A stretch of DNA of 64,000 bases from Ectopseudomonas composti. GTDB taxonomy: Bacteria; Pseudomonadota; Gammaproteobacteria; Pseudomonadales; Pseudomonadaceae. Below, in pieces: positions 25,410 to 34,277 of the stretch (position 1 is the stretch's first letter; every line of letters begins with the position of its first letter). The notes below the pieces were generated by a model. It was not told the origin of the DNA, did no database searches, and saw only the letters and a program-made list of their open reading frames with translations. The stretch spans positions 372,001-436,000 of the forward strand of contig NZ_LSSW01000022.1 of assembly GCF_001567565.1 (NCBI RefSeq). The letters are read 5' to 3'. The position numbers were made by a program, and so were the translations under genes.

Positions 25410-25913
25410 ATGACTTATGTCGTGCATAAAGGAAAAATGGTTCGCATCAGTGGCAGTCTGCCGCAGGTTGGGCAGCTGGCACCGGATTTCTGCTTGGTTG
25501 GATCGGATCTGTCTGACTACACGTTGGCGTCATTTTCTGGCAAGCGCAAAGTGCTCAATATCTTTCCAAGTATTGATACGCCGACTTGCGCGACCTCGGT
25601 ACGGAAATTCAACTCTGAAGCCAGTAAGCTGGAAAATACTGTGGTGCTGTGTATTTCCGCTGACCTGCCGTTTGCCCATAAGCGTTTCTGCGTGAGTGAA
25701 GGGTTGGATCAGGTGGTCAATCTATCTACCTTGCGTGATCGTGGCTTCCTTGAAAACTATGGTGTTGCCATTGCTGACGGACCGAGAGTCGGTCTTGCTA
25801 CTCGTGCCGTCGTCGTTCTCGATGAGCAAAATAGGGTTCTACATTGCGAGTTGGTTGCAGAGGTTGGTAATGAGCCAAATTACTCGATGGCAATTAACGC
25901 TCTAGATGGGTGA
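25410..25913 (+). CDS. tpx: thiol peroxidase, Tpx family
   Basis: The 167-residue protein is an atypical two-cysteine peroxiredoxin. C60 in [15 protein letters not shown] is the peroxidatic cysteine and C94 in FAHKRFC the resolving one, both at the exact positions of E. coli Tpx. The ending [13 protein letters not shown] is also typical. It reduces peroxides with thioredoxin; the protein shows no signal peptide. Base composition is clearly lower in GC than its neighbours, and it has no functional link to the mmgE operon, so it may be a transferred extra copy. Confidence 0.93.
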   Translation: MTYVVHKGKMVRISGSLPQVGQLAPDFCLVGSDLSDYTLASFSGKRKVLNIFPSIDTPTCATSVRKFNSEASKLENTVVLCISADLPFAHKRFCVSEGLDQVVNLSTLRDRGFLENYGVAIADGPRVGLATRAVVVLDEQNRVLHCELVAEVGNEPNYSMAINALDG

Positions 25914-26052
25914 TTTGGCTTTATCCAGTTTGCGTAAGCTCTTCAACTGTCTACGAATATCCTGAGGCAAGATTTTTCTTCAGTCGGTCAATGATTTAGA
26001 TTGGCGCTCAATGTGGAGGGCGGTAGCGTTCTAAGTGGAGGACTGGCGGCCT

Positions 26053-26322
26053 CTATGACGTTCGGTTCTTCGGCACAATGCCAACTTGCATCCCAAACGG
26101 ATTGAACACGCTATTCAGGGTTTGCACGGTCGGATTCGATTCATCATGTTCCAGTTGGCGCAGGGCGCGCAGGGAGAGTTTGCACATCTGTGCGAAACGA
26201 GCCTGCTGCAACCCGGTGACGTCCTTCCGTAGCTTGCGCACAGCCTGGCCGATGCTCAGCTCGCCCGACGCCAGTTGGGTTTGTATTTCAGTCAGAATGC
26301 GGTTGCGCTCGATGATATCCAT
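26053..26322 (-). CDS. hipB: HipB-like antitoxin (XRE family)
   Basis: The 89-residue protein has a helix-turn-helix in its second half (GLQQARFAQMCKLSLRALRQ, LEHDESNPTVQTLNSVFNPF) of the HipB/XRE kind, and should bind and neutralise the HipA kinase encoded just upstream as well as operator DNA. Its ATG directly follows the hipA TGA with no spacer, so translation is coupled. The order toxin then antitoxin is the reverse of E. coli hipBA. Confidence 0.85.
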   Translation of the reverse strand: MDIIERNRILTEIQTQLASGELSIGQAVRKLRKDVTGLQQARFAQMCKLSLRALRQLEHDESNPTVQTLNSVFNPFGMQVGIVPKNRTS

Positions 26323-27648
26323 TCAGACAAGCTCCCATCGGCTGAGTCGTTGCTGGAGGTTGCGCAGTGCGATACGCGGATGATTCATCGTGGAGCTTGG
26401 TAGCCCCTGATCGCTCAGTAGATCGGGCAGCGCCAGGAAGTTATTTGCTGCGTCTCTGAGTCTTTCATAAAGAACATCGGTGTTGGTCCATTGCGCCAGT
26501 GCGGCACAGGCCTGGCGCCAGTTGACCTCGCCGGCAACCTCTATGGATTGAGGCCATTTCGTGGTGCGAGTGATGCCTTCATCGTCCATCACCATGGGGG
26601 CAAGGTCGTAGATCGGGGCGAGTTTCAGACCCGTGCTATCACGCAAGATCGAAGTGTTGCGGCCATGGTTGTCCGAGTTGCCAAGGATCTGGTTGAGCAA
26701 GTCTCGCCGTAGATACTCAAAGAGCATGTCGCCAACTTGTGCGCCTTGCCCCGTTTGCTGCCACAGCCTTACCAGGTGATTCAGGGCGTCGGTATGCAGT
26801 AGGTAGCTGCCCGGCACGGTTACTCCAGCGAGCGAGTACACAGACTCCATGGCGCTGCGCTCGACACCTGCGGGGCCAAGATGGCGATCAAAACGATGCA
26901 TCCACAGACTAGGCTTGCGGCCTTCCTCCAGAGCCAGGCCTTCTGCGGGTACGGTATCCAGGCCAAGCTGCTGCACGGCTCTGTAGTAGCAGAACTCGCT
27001 ACGCAGGATGTCCTGGTCGGTCTGCCTGGCCTGGTTGCGCGCGAACTTTACAAACCAGTGGCGGGTTGCAGACTCATCCGGCAAAGCCGCATCCGGGTGC
27101 AGTGCACCTTCTCGATCTTCAGTCAGCAACAATTTGGGCGCTTCGCCACCAGCACCTGTGGCGCCCCCGATAGCCGCACCCTGCTCGTAGGCGTATTCCA
27201 GAAAACGCGCATCGCGATTGATCACATCTTCGCGAGAGAAACCTAGCAGCGGATTTCCTTGAAGGGCTAATGCGGCCTCCTTGATACGCAGGTTTCCCAC
27301 CGGAGCTGGCGCGCAACGCCCCAGCAGAAATAGATCAAGCCCAAGATGCTCGGGCTTTTGCTCACCCAGGCGCTGCAGCAGGAAGCGCCTTGCGGCCCCG
27401 GCGGGCAGTATGTCGTAAAGGAAGGCAGGCGCTTCGCGGGTTCGATGGGATTCCCAGTCCAGCGGCAGCGTGGCGCTAACGGCATGCTCAAGGCGGCTGC
27501 CGATGTGGCCCAGCGTCTCAAGCAGATATGTCTGCTCGTAGCCAAAAGAACACGGCCCAGCAAGACCAGCTTCGGACTGCTCAAAGCTGAGGTGCATGGC
27601 GTCGTGCCACGCATGACCGCTGTACAGTTGCAGGGTGAGAGCGTGCAT
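26323..27648 (-). CDS. hipA: HipA-family serine/threonine kinase toxin
   Basis: The 441-residue protein has the HipA N-subdomain and the C-terminal kinase. Visible motifs are the glycine-rich loop GGATGAGGEAPK (161-172), K201 in WFVKFAR, D326 and N331 in GNSDNHGRN, and D348 in YDLAP, so the active site looks intact. E. coli HipA phosphorylates glutamyl-tRNA synthetase and is switched off by autophosphorylation of Ser150. Here T164 lies in about that place, by eye. The gene precedes hipB and is led by three identical-pattern operators. GGAG lies just before the ATG and overlaps the first operator. Confidence 0.9.
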   Translation of the reverse strand: MHALTLQLYSGHAWHDAMHLSFEQSEAGLAGPCSFGYEQTYLLETLGHIGSRLEHAVSATLPLDWESHRTREAPAFLYDILPAGAARRFLLQRLGEQKPEHLGLDLFLLGRCAPAPVGNLRIKEAALALQGNPLLGFSREDVINRDARFLEYAYEQGAAIGGATGAGGEAPKLLLTEDREGALHPDAALPDESATRHWFVKFARNQARQTDQDILRSEFCYYRAVQQLGLDTVPAEGLALEEGRKPSLWMHRFDRHLGPAGVERSAMESVYSLAGVTVPGSYLLHTDALNHLVRLWQQTGQGAQVGDMLFEYLRRDLLNQILGNSDNHGRNTSILRDSTGLKLAPIYDLAPMVMDDEGITRTTKWPQSIEVAGEVNWRQACAALAQWTNTDVLYERLRDAANNFLALPDLLSDQGLPSSTMNHPRIALRNLQQRLSRWELV

Positions 27649-27657
27649 ATGGACTCC

Positions 27658-27755
27658 GGCACTTTAATGCCGTAAAGACTAGTGGTCTTTATGAATAAAG
27701 GCAATAAAATGCCTTAAACAGCCCTGGCGCTGGATTGTAAAGGCACTTTATTGCC
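27658..27755. promoter_or_regulatory. three HipB-type operators with exact 42-bp spacing
   Basis: GGCA-n6-TGCC occurs three times: GGCACTTTAATGCC at 27658-27671, GGCAATAAAATGCC at 27700-27713 and GGCACTTTATTGCC at 27742-27755. The starts are exactly 42 bases apart, about four helical turns. The first is 10 bases from the hipA start and covers its ribosome site. The layout implies cooperative autorepression by a HipA-HipB complex. Confidence 0.75.
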
Positions 27756-27769
27756 TATTCTTTTGGGTC

Positions 27770-27976
27770 GGCTAGCGGCTCCCATGCCTTCGATCGCGCC
27801 GCCGTGCTGCGCCAGCGTGGTGAGGAGGGCGTGCAGGGTTCGCTTAACCGCGCTCAGGCCGAAGCCGACAACGGCGGCAATCAGGTCGGTGGCAGGGGCA
27901 CCAAGGTTTACAGCCCGATGATGGTCATCGTGCCGCGCTGGCGTGAGCGATACCCTTTGGGCGTGACCACGCTCTA
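27770..27976 (+). pseudogene. unidentified C-terminal gene remnant
   Basis: A plus-strand frame without a start reads SHAFDRAAVLRQRGEEGVQG and later GGNQVGGRGTKVYSPMMVIV, PRWRERYPLGVTTL, then a stop at 27974. The GC-rich third positions resemble a real Pseudomonas gene, in contrast with the AT-rich hip operators just upstream. I do not recognise the family. It may be the tail of a gene interrupted by arrival of the hip module. Confidence 0.3.
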
Positions 27977-28011
27977 GTCCGTGTCACGCTGCGGCCTTCG
28001 GGTGGCTGTCG

Positions 28012-29076
28012 TTATGGCTGCAGCGGCCAGCTCAGAACGAAGCGGCTGCCACCCTGAGCCGACACCTGGCAGAAGGCTTGCCCGCCATGGGCTTCGATGA
28101 TGGCCCTGACCACCGCCAGGCCCAGGCCGCTACCGCCGCTCTTGCGCGAGCGTGACGGGTCACCACGGCGAAAGGCGTCGAAGATGTCGGCGACCAGGGC
28201 GCTGTCGATGCCGGGTCCGTCATCTTCCACGCTCAACTGGCAGTCGTCGCCGACTCGCTCCAGACGCACCCACAGGTTGCCTGGGTCGGCATGGCGCAGG
28301 GCGTTTTCCAGCAGCGCCATCAGCGCCTGGCGGATGCGCACGGCATCGCATTGCACCAGCAGCTCGGCGTCCAGGGCCTGCTGCAGGTGAAAACCTTTCT
28401 CCGCCAGCGGCGTGGCGAAGGCCTGCAGCACGCTGCCCAGTTCATCGGCCAGGCGCACGTTGCTGCGTTGCACTTCCAGGTGACCGCTGTCGTTGAGGCT
28501 CAGCACGCGCAGGTCTTCGATCAGGTGGTTGAGGCCTTCTACCTGGCGTAGCAGGCCCTCGAACAACTCTGTGCTGGGACTGAACACGCCTTCGGCCAAG
28601 CCCTGCAGGCGGCCGCGCAGGATGGTCACCGGGGTGCGCAGTTCGTGGGCGATGGCGGCGTTCCAGAACTCGCGCTCGCGGGTCATGCTTTGCAGGCGCT
28701 CGGCCATGGCGTTGAAGTCACGCACCAGTTGTGCGGTTTCGCCCATGGCCTGTGGGTCCAGCGGTGCGCGCGCGTCGAGCTTGCCCTGGGCCACTTCGCG
28801 CAGGCTGTGCGCCACCGAGTTCAAGGGCGTGATCAGGCGCCGTGACAGGCGTATGGCGACGAACACCGCCATGCTCAACGCGGCGATGATGGTGCAGACG
28901 ATCCACACCAGCTCCAGCCGCGAGGGCACCATGGTGTCGGAGATGCTGCCTGGCAGGTAGGTCACGGCGAAAGCGTAGAAGATGTAGGTACCGATCACCG
29001 AGAGGCAGATGATGCCCAGCGCCATTACCGCCAGTGACTGGATGATCTGTCGACGCAGGCCCGGTGCCGGTTTCAT
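28012..29076 (-). CDS. sensor histidine kinase
   Basis: The 354-residue inner-membrane kinase has two membrane helices (about 12-37 and 53-74) with a short periplasmic loop, a HAMP domain (about 75-130), the phosphoacceptor box FWNAAIAHELRTPVTILRGR (His near 143), and an ATPase domain with N (LLENALRHA), G1 (DDGPGID) and G2 (SGGSGLGLAV) boxes. It resembles BaeS/SmeS-type kinases. It overlaps the response-regulator gene by four bases and the pair is divergent from an RND efflux operon, so it probably controls that pump in response to envelope or antibiotic stress. The latter is inference. Confidence 0.93.
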   Translation of the reverse strand: MKPAPGLRRQIIQSLAVMALGIICLSVIGTYIFYAFAVTYLPGSISDTMVPSRLELVWIVCTIIAALSMAVFVAIRLSRRLITPLNSVAHSLREVAQGKLDARAPLDPQAMGETAQLVRDFNAMAERLQSMTREREFWNAAIAHELRTPVTILRGRLQGLAEGVFSPSTELFEGLLRQVEGLNHLIEDLRVLSLNDSGHLEVQRSNVRLADELGSVLQAFATPLAEKGFHLQQALDAELLVQCDAVRIRQALMALLENALRHADPGNLWVRLERVGDDCQLSVEDDGPGIDSALVADIFDAFRRGDPSRSRKSGGSGLGLAVVRAIIEAHGGQAFCQVSAQGGSRFVLSWPLQP

Positions 29077-29807
29077 GGCTCGACGCCGAAGCGATAGCCC
29101 ACGCCCCAGACGCTGGCGGGCACGCCCTGGATGTCGAGCGCTTCGAGCTTCTTGCGCAGCTTGCTGACATGGCTATCCACGGTGCGCTCCTGGGTGTCGC
29201 CTTCGGGCAGGCAGGTGACCAGCAGCTCAGCACGGCTGAACGCCCGTTTCGGCGCGCGCATCAGGCAGGCCAGCAGTTTGAACTCGGTCAGGGTCAGCTC
29301 CAGCGTTTGCTGCTGATCATCGACCATCACGCTGGCCTCGTGGCTGTCCAGGTCGATCTGGAACGGCCCGACGCGCAGCATCTGCGTGGCAGCAGGCGCG
29401 CTGCCCCGCGTGCGCCGCAGCACCGCCTGCACCCGCGCCACCACCTCGGCCGGGTTGAAGGGTTTGACCACATAGTCGTCGGCGCCCAGGCGCAGCCCCA
29501 TCAGCTTGTCGATGTCCTGATCGAGCGCAGTGAGCATGATCACCGGGGTGTCGCCACGGGAGCGGATTTCGCTGAGTACCTTCCAGCCATCGCACACCGG
29601 CATCTGCACATCGAGCAGCAGCAGGTCCGGCTTGAGCGTCTGGTGCAGCGCCAGGGCCTGCTGGCCATCGCTGGCGTGCTGGGTGCGCAGGCCGCTGCGC
29701 TGCAGGTAGGCGATGAGGATGTCGGCGATCTCGGCCTCGTCCTCGGCGATCAGCACCAGTGCCGGGGCAGGGCAGGCAGTGCTGGTACGGGCGTGGGGAT
29801 CGGACAT
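29073..29807 (-). CDS. OmpR-family response regulator
   Basis: The 244-residue protein has a receiver domain (about 18-132; acidic AEDEAE, phosphoacceptor D in LLLLDVQMPVCDG, conserved lysine in VVKPFNPAEV) and an OmpR-type winged helix (about 150-240; LTEFKLLACLM, DSHVSKLRKKLE, GVGYRFGVEP). The ATG at 29807 gives a normal length; a TTG 27 bases upstream is in frame. With its kinase it lies 161 bases from the divergent efflux operon, the usual layout of pump regulators such as SmeRS or BaeSR. Confidence 0.93.
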   Translation of the reverse strand: MSDPHARTSTACPAPALVLIAEDEAEIADILIAYLQRSGLRTQHASDGQQALALHQTLKPDLLLLDVQMPVCDGWKVLSEIRSRGDTPVIMLTALDQDIDKLMGLRLGADDYVVKPFNPAEVVARVQAVLRRTRGSAPAATQMLRVGPFQIDLDSHEASVMVDDQQQTLELTLTEFKLLACLMRAPKRAFSRAELLVTCLPEGDTQERTVDSHVSKLRKKLEALDIQGVPASVWGVGYRFGVEP

Positions 29808-29968
29808 GGGCGGGCTCGCGCAGAGGGGCGGCAAATACTATCGCGGCCTCCATGCTTTCTCCACAAAGCCTCGAATCATTCGCAACAGCGCCGCTTCAGA
29901 CTGCAGCGTCGATCAGCTCCCGGTCGCCATCAGGTCACCGGAGCCTAGCGTGCAACGAGGAGTGGGTT

Positions 29969-31123
29969 ATGGGCAGTAAACAGCGGCATCTGGGCATCGC
30001 GCTCGCAGGGTTTGCCGTATTGGCTCTGGCAGGCTGCGACGCGGCGCCTGAGCAAAGCGAGGCGGCCGCGCCGCTGCAGGTGTCGGTGCTGACATTGCAG
30101 GCGCAGGAGCTGTCGGTCAGCGAGGACCTGCCAGCCCGTGTGGCCGCCGTGCGCAGCGCCGAGATTCGTGCGCAGATCGGCGGCATCGTGCAGCGCCGTC
30201 TGTTCGAGCAGGGTGCCGAAGTCGAGGCCGGTGCCGTGCTGTTCCAGATCAACCCAGCGCCGTTCAAGGCGGAGGTCGACAGCGCCGCGGCCGCCTTGCA
30301 GCGCGCCGAAGCGACCCTGACCCGGGCGCGTGTACAGGCCGAGCGCCTGGCCCCATTGGTGCGCGCCGAGGCGGTCAGCCGTCAGGTGTATGACGACGCC
30401 GTGGCGCAGCGTGAGCAGGCCGCCGCCGATGTGGCTCAGGCCAGGGCGACGCTGGCGCGGCGCCAGCTGGACCTGCAGTTCGCCAGCGTCGAGGCGCCGA
30501 TTGCCGGGCGCATCGACCAGGCGCTGGTCAGCGAAGGGGCGCTGGTGTCGCCGACCGATGCCACGCCCATGGCGCGTATTCAGCAGATCGACCAGGTGTA
30601 CGTCGACGTACGCCAGTCCGCCTCGATACTGGACACGCTGCGCCAGCAGGCCGGTTCGGCGACGCCGGAGCTGAGCGTGGACATCCTCGGCAGCGACGGC
30701 AAGCCACTGGGCATGCGGGGGCGCATCCTGTTTTCCGGCATCGAGGTGGATGCTGGTACCGGCGACGTGCTGCTGCGCGTGCTGGTGGACAACCCGCAGC
30801 GCCGCCTGTTGCCCGGCCTCTACGTGCAGGCGCGGATACCCCGTGCGCATTACTCCGCCGCCCTCAGTGTGCCGCAGCAGGCGGTAACGCGCACGGCGGG
30901 CCAGGCCAGCGTATGGGTGGTCGATGAGCAGGGCCAGGTACAGCCGGTGCCCATCGAACTCGGTGAGCTGGTCGAGCGTCGTTACCGCGTGGTGTCGGGG
31001 CTCAGCGCCGGGCAGCAGATAGTGATCGAGGGTATCGAACGTTTGAGCCCCGATGCCCAGGTTGCCACGCGCTCCTGGCAGCCCGCCGCCAGCGGTGAAC
31101 ACCTCAGCGCCGTCGCGCACTGA
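29969..31123 (+). CDS. RND efflux periplasmic adaptor (membrane fusion protein)
   Basis: The 384-residue lipoprotein has a lipobox (LALAGC, Cys near residue 20), a barrel-sandwich hybrid (RSAEIRAQIGGIVQRRLFEQ, then SVEAPIAGRIDQALVSEGA), a coiled-coil hairpin and a beta-barrel domain. It joins the inner-membrane RND pump to the outer-membrane channel. AGGAG lies eight bases before the ATG. The RND gene follows 16 bases downstream. It is of the MexA/AcrA class by sequence and size. Confidence 0.94.
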   Translation: MGSKQRHLGIALAGFAVLALAGCDAAPEQSEAAAPLQVSVLTLQAQELSVSEDLPARVAAVRSAEIRAQIGGIVQRRLFEQGAEVEAGAVLFQINPAPFKAEVDSAAAALQRAEATLTRARVQAERLAPLVRAEAVSRQVYDDAVAQREQAAADVAQARATLARRQLDLQFASVEAPIAGRIDQALVSEGALVSPTDATPMARIQQIDQVYVDVRQSASILDTLRQQAGSATPELSVDILGSDGKPLGMRGRILFSGIEVDAGTGDVLLRVLVDNPQRRLLPGLYVQARIPRAHYSAALSVPQQAVTRTAGQASVWVVDEQGQVQPVPIELGELVERRYRVVSGLSAGQQIVIEGIERLSPDAQVATRSWQPAASGEHLSAVAH

Positions 31124-31139
31124 GTCCGGAGACAACCAC

Positions 31140-34100
31140 ATGCCGCAGTTTTTTATCAACCGCCCGGTGTTTGCCTGGGTGATCGCCCTGTTCATCGTGC
31201 TGGTCGGCCTCATCGCCATCCCGCAGCTCCCCATTGCTCGCTACCCGTCGGTGGCGCCACCCTCGGTGACCCTCTACGCCACCTATCCGGGGGCCACTCC
31301 GCAGACCCTCAACGACTCGGTGGTGAGTTTGGTTGAGCGCGAGCTTTCCGGGGTGAAGAACCTGTTGTACTTCGAGTCCTCGGTGGACACCTCGGGCACC
31401 GCGCAGATCACCGTCACCTTCAAGCCGGGCACCGACCCGGAACTGGCTCAGGTGGACGTGCAGAACCGCATCAAGGCGGTGGAGCCGCGCCTGCCCCAGG
31501 CCGTGCGCCAGAACGGCTTGCAGGTGGAATCCGCCGCCTCGGGCTTTCTGATGATGGTCGGCATGACCTCGCCCAATGGTCAGTATGACGAAGTGGCGCT
31601 GAACGATTACCTGGCGCGCAACATCGTCCAGGAGTTGCGCCGTATCGACGGCGTGGGCCGCGTGCAGCTGTTCGGCGCCGAGCAGGCCATGCGCGTCTGG
31701 GTCGACCCGCAGCAGCTCACTGCCTATGGCCTGACCATGAACGAACTGGGCCAGGCCATCGAGCAGCAGAACGTGCAGATTGCCCCCGGCCGGGTCGGTG
31801 ACGAGCCGGCGTTGCCGGGCCAGCGCCTGACCGTGCCGCTGACCGTGCAGGGGCAACTGAGCTCGCCGGAGCAGTTCGCCGCCGTGGTCCTGCGCGCTGG
31901 TGCCGATGGCGCCAAGGTGGTGCTTGGTGACGTCGCGCGCATCGAACTGGGCGCACAGTCCTACGCCTTCTCCAACCGCGAGAACGGCGTGGCGGCGACC
32001 AGTGCCGCGATCCAGCTGTCACCCGGAGCCAATGCCGTGCGCACCGCATCGGCCGTGCGCGAGCGCCTGGCCGAGCTGGCGCCGAGCATGCCTGCCGGCA
32101 TGGCCTATTCGGTGCCGTTCGACACCGCGCCCTTCGTCAAGGTGTCCATCGAGAAGGTGATCTACACCCTGTTCGAGGCCATGGCGCTGGTGTTCCTGGT
32201 GATGTTCGTGTTCCTGCAGAACCTGCGCTACACGCTGATCCCGGCCATCGTCGCGCCGATTGCGCTGCTCGGCACCTTCGCGGTGATGCTGCTGGCGGGC
32301 TTCTCGATCAACTCGCTGACCATGTTCGGCATGGTGCTGGCCATCGGCATCATCGTCGATGACGCCATCGTGGTGGTGGAGAACGTCGAACGGCTGATGG
32401 CTACCCAGGGGCTGTCGCCGAAAGAGGCGACCCTGCAGGCGATGCGGGAAATCACCGGGGCGATCATCGGTATCACCCTGGTACTCACAGCCGTATTCAT
32501 CCCCATGGCCTTCGGCAGTGGCTCGGTGGGGGTGATCTACCAGCAGTTCACCCTGTCGATGGCGGTGTCGATCCTGTTCTCGGCCTTCCTCGCCCTGAGC
32601 CTGACGCCGGCGCTGTGCGCCACGCTGCTGCACCCGGTAAGCGCGGATCATCATGAAAAGCGCGGCTTCTTCGGCGCCTTCAACCGCGGCTTCGAGCGCA
32701 TGACAGCGAGCTACGGGGCGCGGGTGGCGCGCCTGGTCGGGCGCAGCGGGCGGATGATGGCAGCGTTCGCCGTGCTCTGCGCGGTGCTGGCCGTCGCCGC
32801 TGCGCAATTGCCGTCGTCCTTCCTGCCGGAAGAGGATCAGGGCTACTTCATGACCTCCATCCAGTTGCCCACCGGCGCCACCAGCGAGCGCACGCTGGAC
32901 GTGGTCAAGGCTTACGAGGCGCACGTCGCGTCGCGCCCAGGGCTGGATGCCAACATGGTGGTGCTGGGGTTCAGCTTCGCCGGCTCCGGGCCCAACGCAG
33001 CCATAGCCTTTACCATGCTCAAGGACTGGAACCAGCGCCATGGCGCCACGGCCGCCGAAGAAGCAGCGCTGGCGCAGCAGGCCATGGCCGGTAACGTCGA
33101 AGGCACGGTGATGAGCCTGATGCCACCAGCCATCGACGAGCTCGGCACCTCCTCGGGCTTCACCCTGTTCCTGCAGGATCGCGCCAACCGTGGCGAAGCT
33201 GCGCTGCTGGCGGCGCAGGCGCAACTGCTGGCACTGGCGGCGCAGAGCAAGGTGGTCAGCGATGTCTATCCTGACGGCCTGCCGCCTGGCGAGAGCATCC
33301 GCCTGCAGATCGACCGGCAGAAGGCCGAGGCCATGGGGCTGTCCTTCTCCGCCGTGAGCAGCACGCTGTCGGCAGCCATGGGCTCGTTATACGTCAACGA
33401 CTTCCCCAATGCCGGGCGCATGCAGCAGGTCATCCTGCAGGCCGACGCCGCGGCGCGCATGCAACTGGACGACGTGCTTGGCCTGCGCGTGCGCAATGCC
33501 GGCGGCGGCATGGTGGCGCTGCGCGAGGTGGTGACGCCGGTGTGGAGCGAGTCGCCGCAGCAGATGATGCGTTTTCAGGGGTATCCCGCCGTGCGTATCG
33601 CCGGCGGTGCGGCTGCCGGGGTTTCCAGCGGTGCGGCGATGGCCGAGATGGAACGCCTGGTCGCCCAGTTACCGCAGGGCTTCGCCGTGGCCTGGACCGG
33701 GCAGTCGCTGCAGGAGCGCCAGTCGGCGGCGCAGGCACCGCTGCTGATGCTGCTCTCGGCGCTGGTGGTGTTCCTGGTGCTGGCGGCGCTCTACGAGAGC
33801 TGGTCGATCCCGCTGTCGGTGATGTTGGTAGTGCCGCTGGGCCTGCTCGGAGCGGTGGCCGCAGTGATGCTGCGCGGCATGCCCAACGACGTGTTCTTCA
33901 AGGTGGGGATGATCACCATCATCGGCCTGTCGGCGAAGAACGCCATCCTCATCGTCGAGTTCGCCCGTCAGTTGCATGCCGAGGGGCGCACGCTGATCGA
34001 CGCCGCCGTGACCGCTGCGCGCCTGCGCCTGCGGCCGATCCTGATGACCTCACTGGCCTTCACCCTCGGTGTGATGCCGCTGATGCTCGCCTCCGGCGCC

Positions 34101-34277
34101 AGTGCCGAAACCCAGCACGCCATCGGCACCGGGGTGTTTGGCGGCATGCTCAGTGGCACCCTGTTGGCGGTATTCTTCGTGCCGGCCTTCTTCGTCTTCG
34201 TCATCGGCACGCAGGAGCGTTTCAGCGCCTGGCGTGCGCAGCGGGGCGGCGCCGCGCTGACCCAGGAGAACCCATGA
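31140..34277 (+). CDS. RND multidrug efflux transporter, HAE-1 family
   Basis: The 1045-residue inner-membrane pump begins PQFFINRPVFAWVIALFIVL, as MexB/AcrB do. It has the two halves with large periplasmic loops, the proton-relay aspartates in GIIVDDAIVVVENVERLM (TM4), and the matching lysine in LSAKNAILIVEFA (TM10). It exports drugs or other amphiphiles using the proton gradient. It is flanked by its adaptor and outer-membrane channel genes in one operon, with a divergent two-component system. I cannot equate it with a particular Mex pump. Confidence 0.95.
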   Translation: MPQFFINRPVFAWVIALFIVLVGLIAIPQLPIARYPSVAPPSVTLYATYPGATPQTLNDSVVSLVERELSGVKNLLYFESSVDTSGTAQITVTFKPGTDPELAQVDVQNRIKAVEPRLPQAVRQNGLQVESAASGFLMMVGMTSPNGQYDEVALNDYLARNIVQELRRIDGVGRVQLFGAEQAMRVWVDPQQLTAYGLTMNELGQAIEQQNVQIAPGRVGDEPALPGQRLTVPLTVQGQLSSPEQFAAVVLRAGADGAKVVLGDVARIELGAQSYAFSNRENGVAATSAAIQLSPGANAVRTASAVRERLAELAPSMPAGMAYSVPFDTAPFVKVSIEKVIYTLFEAMALVFLVMFVFLQNLRYTLIPAIVAPIALLGTFAVMLLAGFSINSLTMFGMVLAIGIIVDDAIVVVENVERLMATQGLSPKEATLQAMREITGAIIGITLVLTAVFIPMAFGSGSVGVIYQQFTLSMAVSILFSAFLALSLTPALCATLLHPVSADHHEKRGFFGAFNRGFERMTASYGARVARLVGRSGRMMAAFAVLCAVLAVAAAQLPSSFLPEEDQGYFMTSIQLPTGATSERTLDVVKAYEAHVASRPGLDANMVVLGFSFAGSGPNAAIAFTMLKDWNQRHGATAAEEAALAQQAMAGNVEGTVMSLMPPAIDELGTSSGFTLFLQDRANRGEAALLAAQAQLLALAAQSKVVSDVYPDGLPPGESIRLQIDRQKAEAMGLSFSAVSSTLSAAMGSLYVNDFPNAGRMQQVILQADAAARMQLDDVLGLRVRNAGGGMVALREVVTPVWSESPQQMMRFQGYPAVRIAGGAAAGVSSGAAMAEMERLVAQLPQGFAVAWTGQSLQERQSAAQAPLLMLLSALVVFLVLAALYESWSIPLSVMLVVPLGLLGAVAAVMLRGMPNDVFFKVGMITIIGLSAKNAILIVEFARQLHAEGRTLIDAAVTAARLRLRPILMTSLAFTLGVMPLMLASGASAETQHAIGTGVFGGMLSGTLLAVFFVPAFFVFVIGTQERFSAWRAQRGGAALTQENP

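Noticed and set aside
27658..27755. The evenly spaced repeats before hipA as a small CRISPR array
   Set aside because: The conserved unit is only a 14-bp palindrome, the intervening DNA is not spacer-like, and there are no cas genes. Operators fit better.
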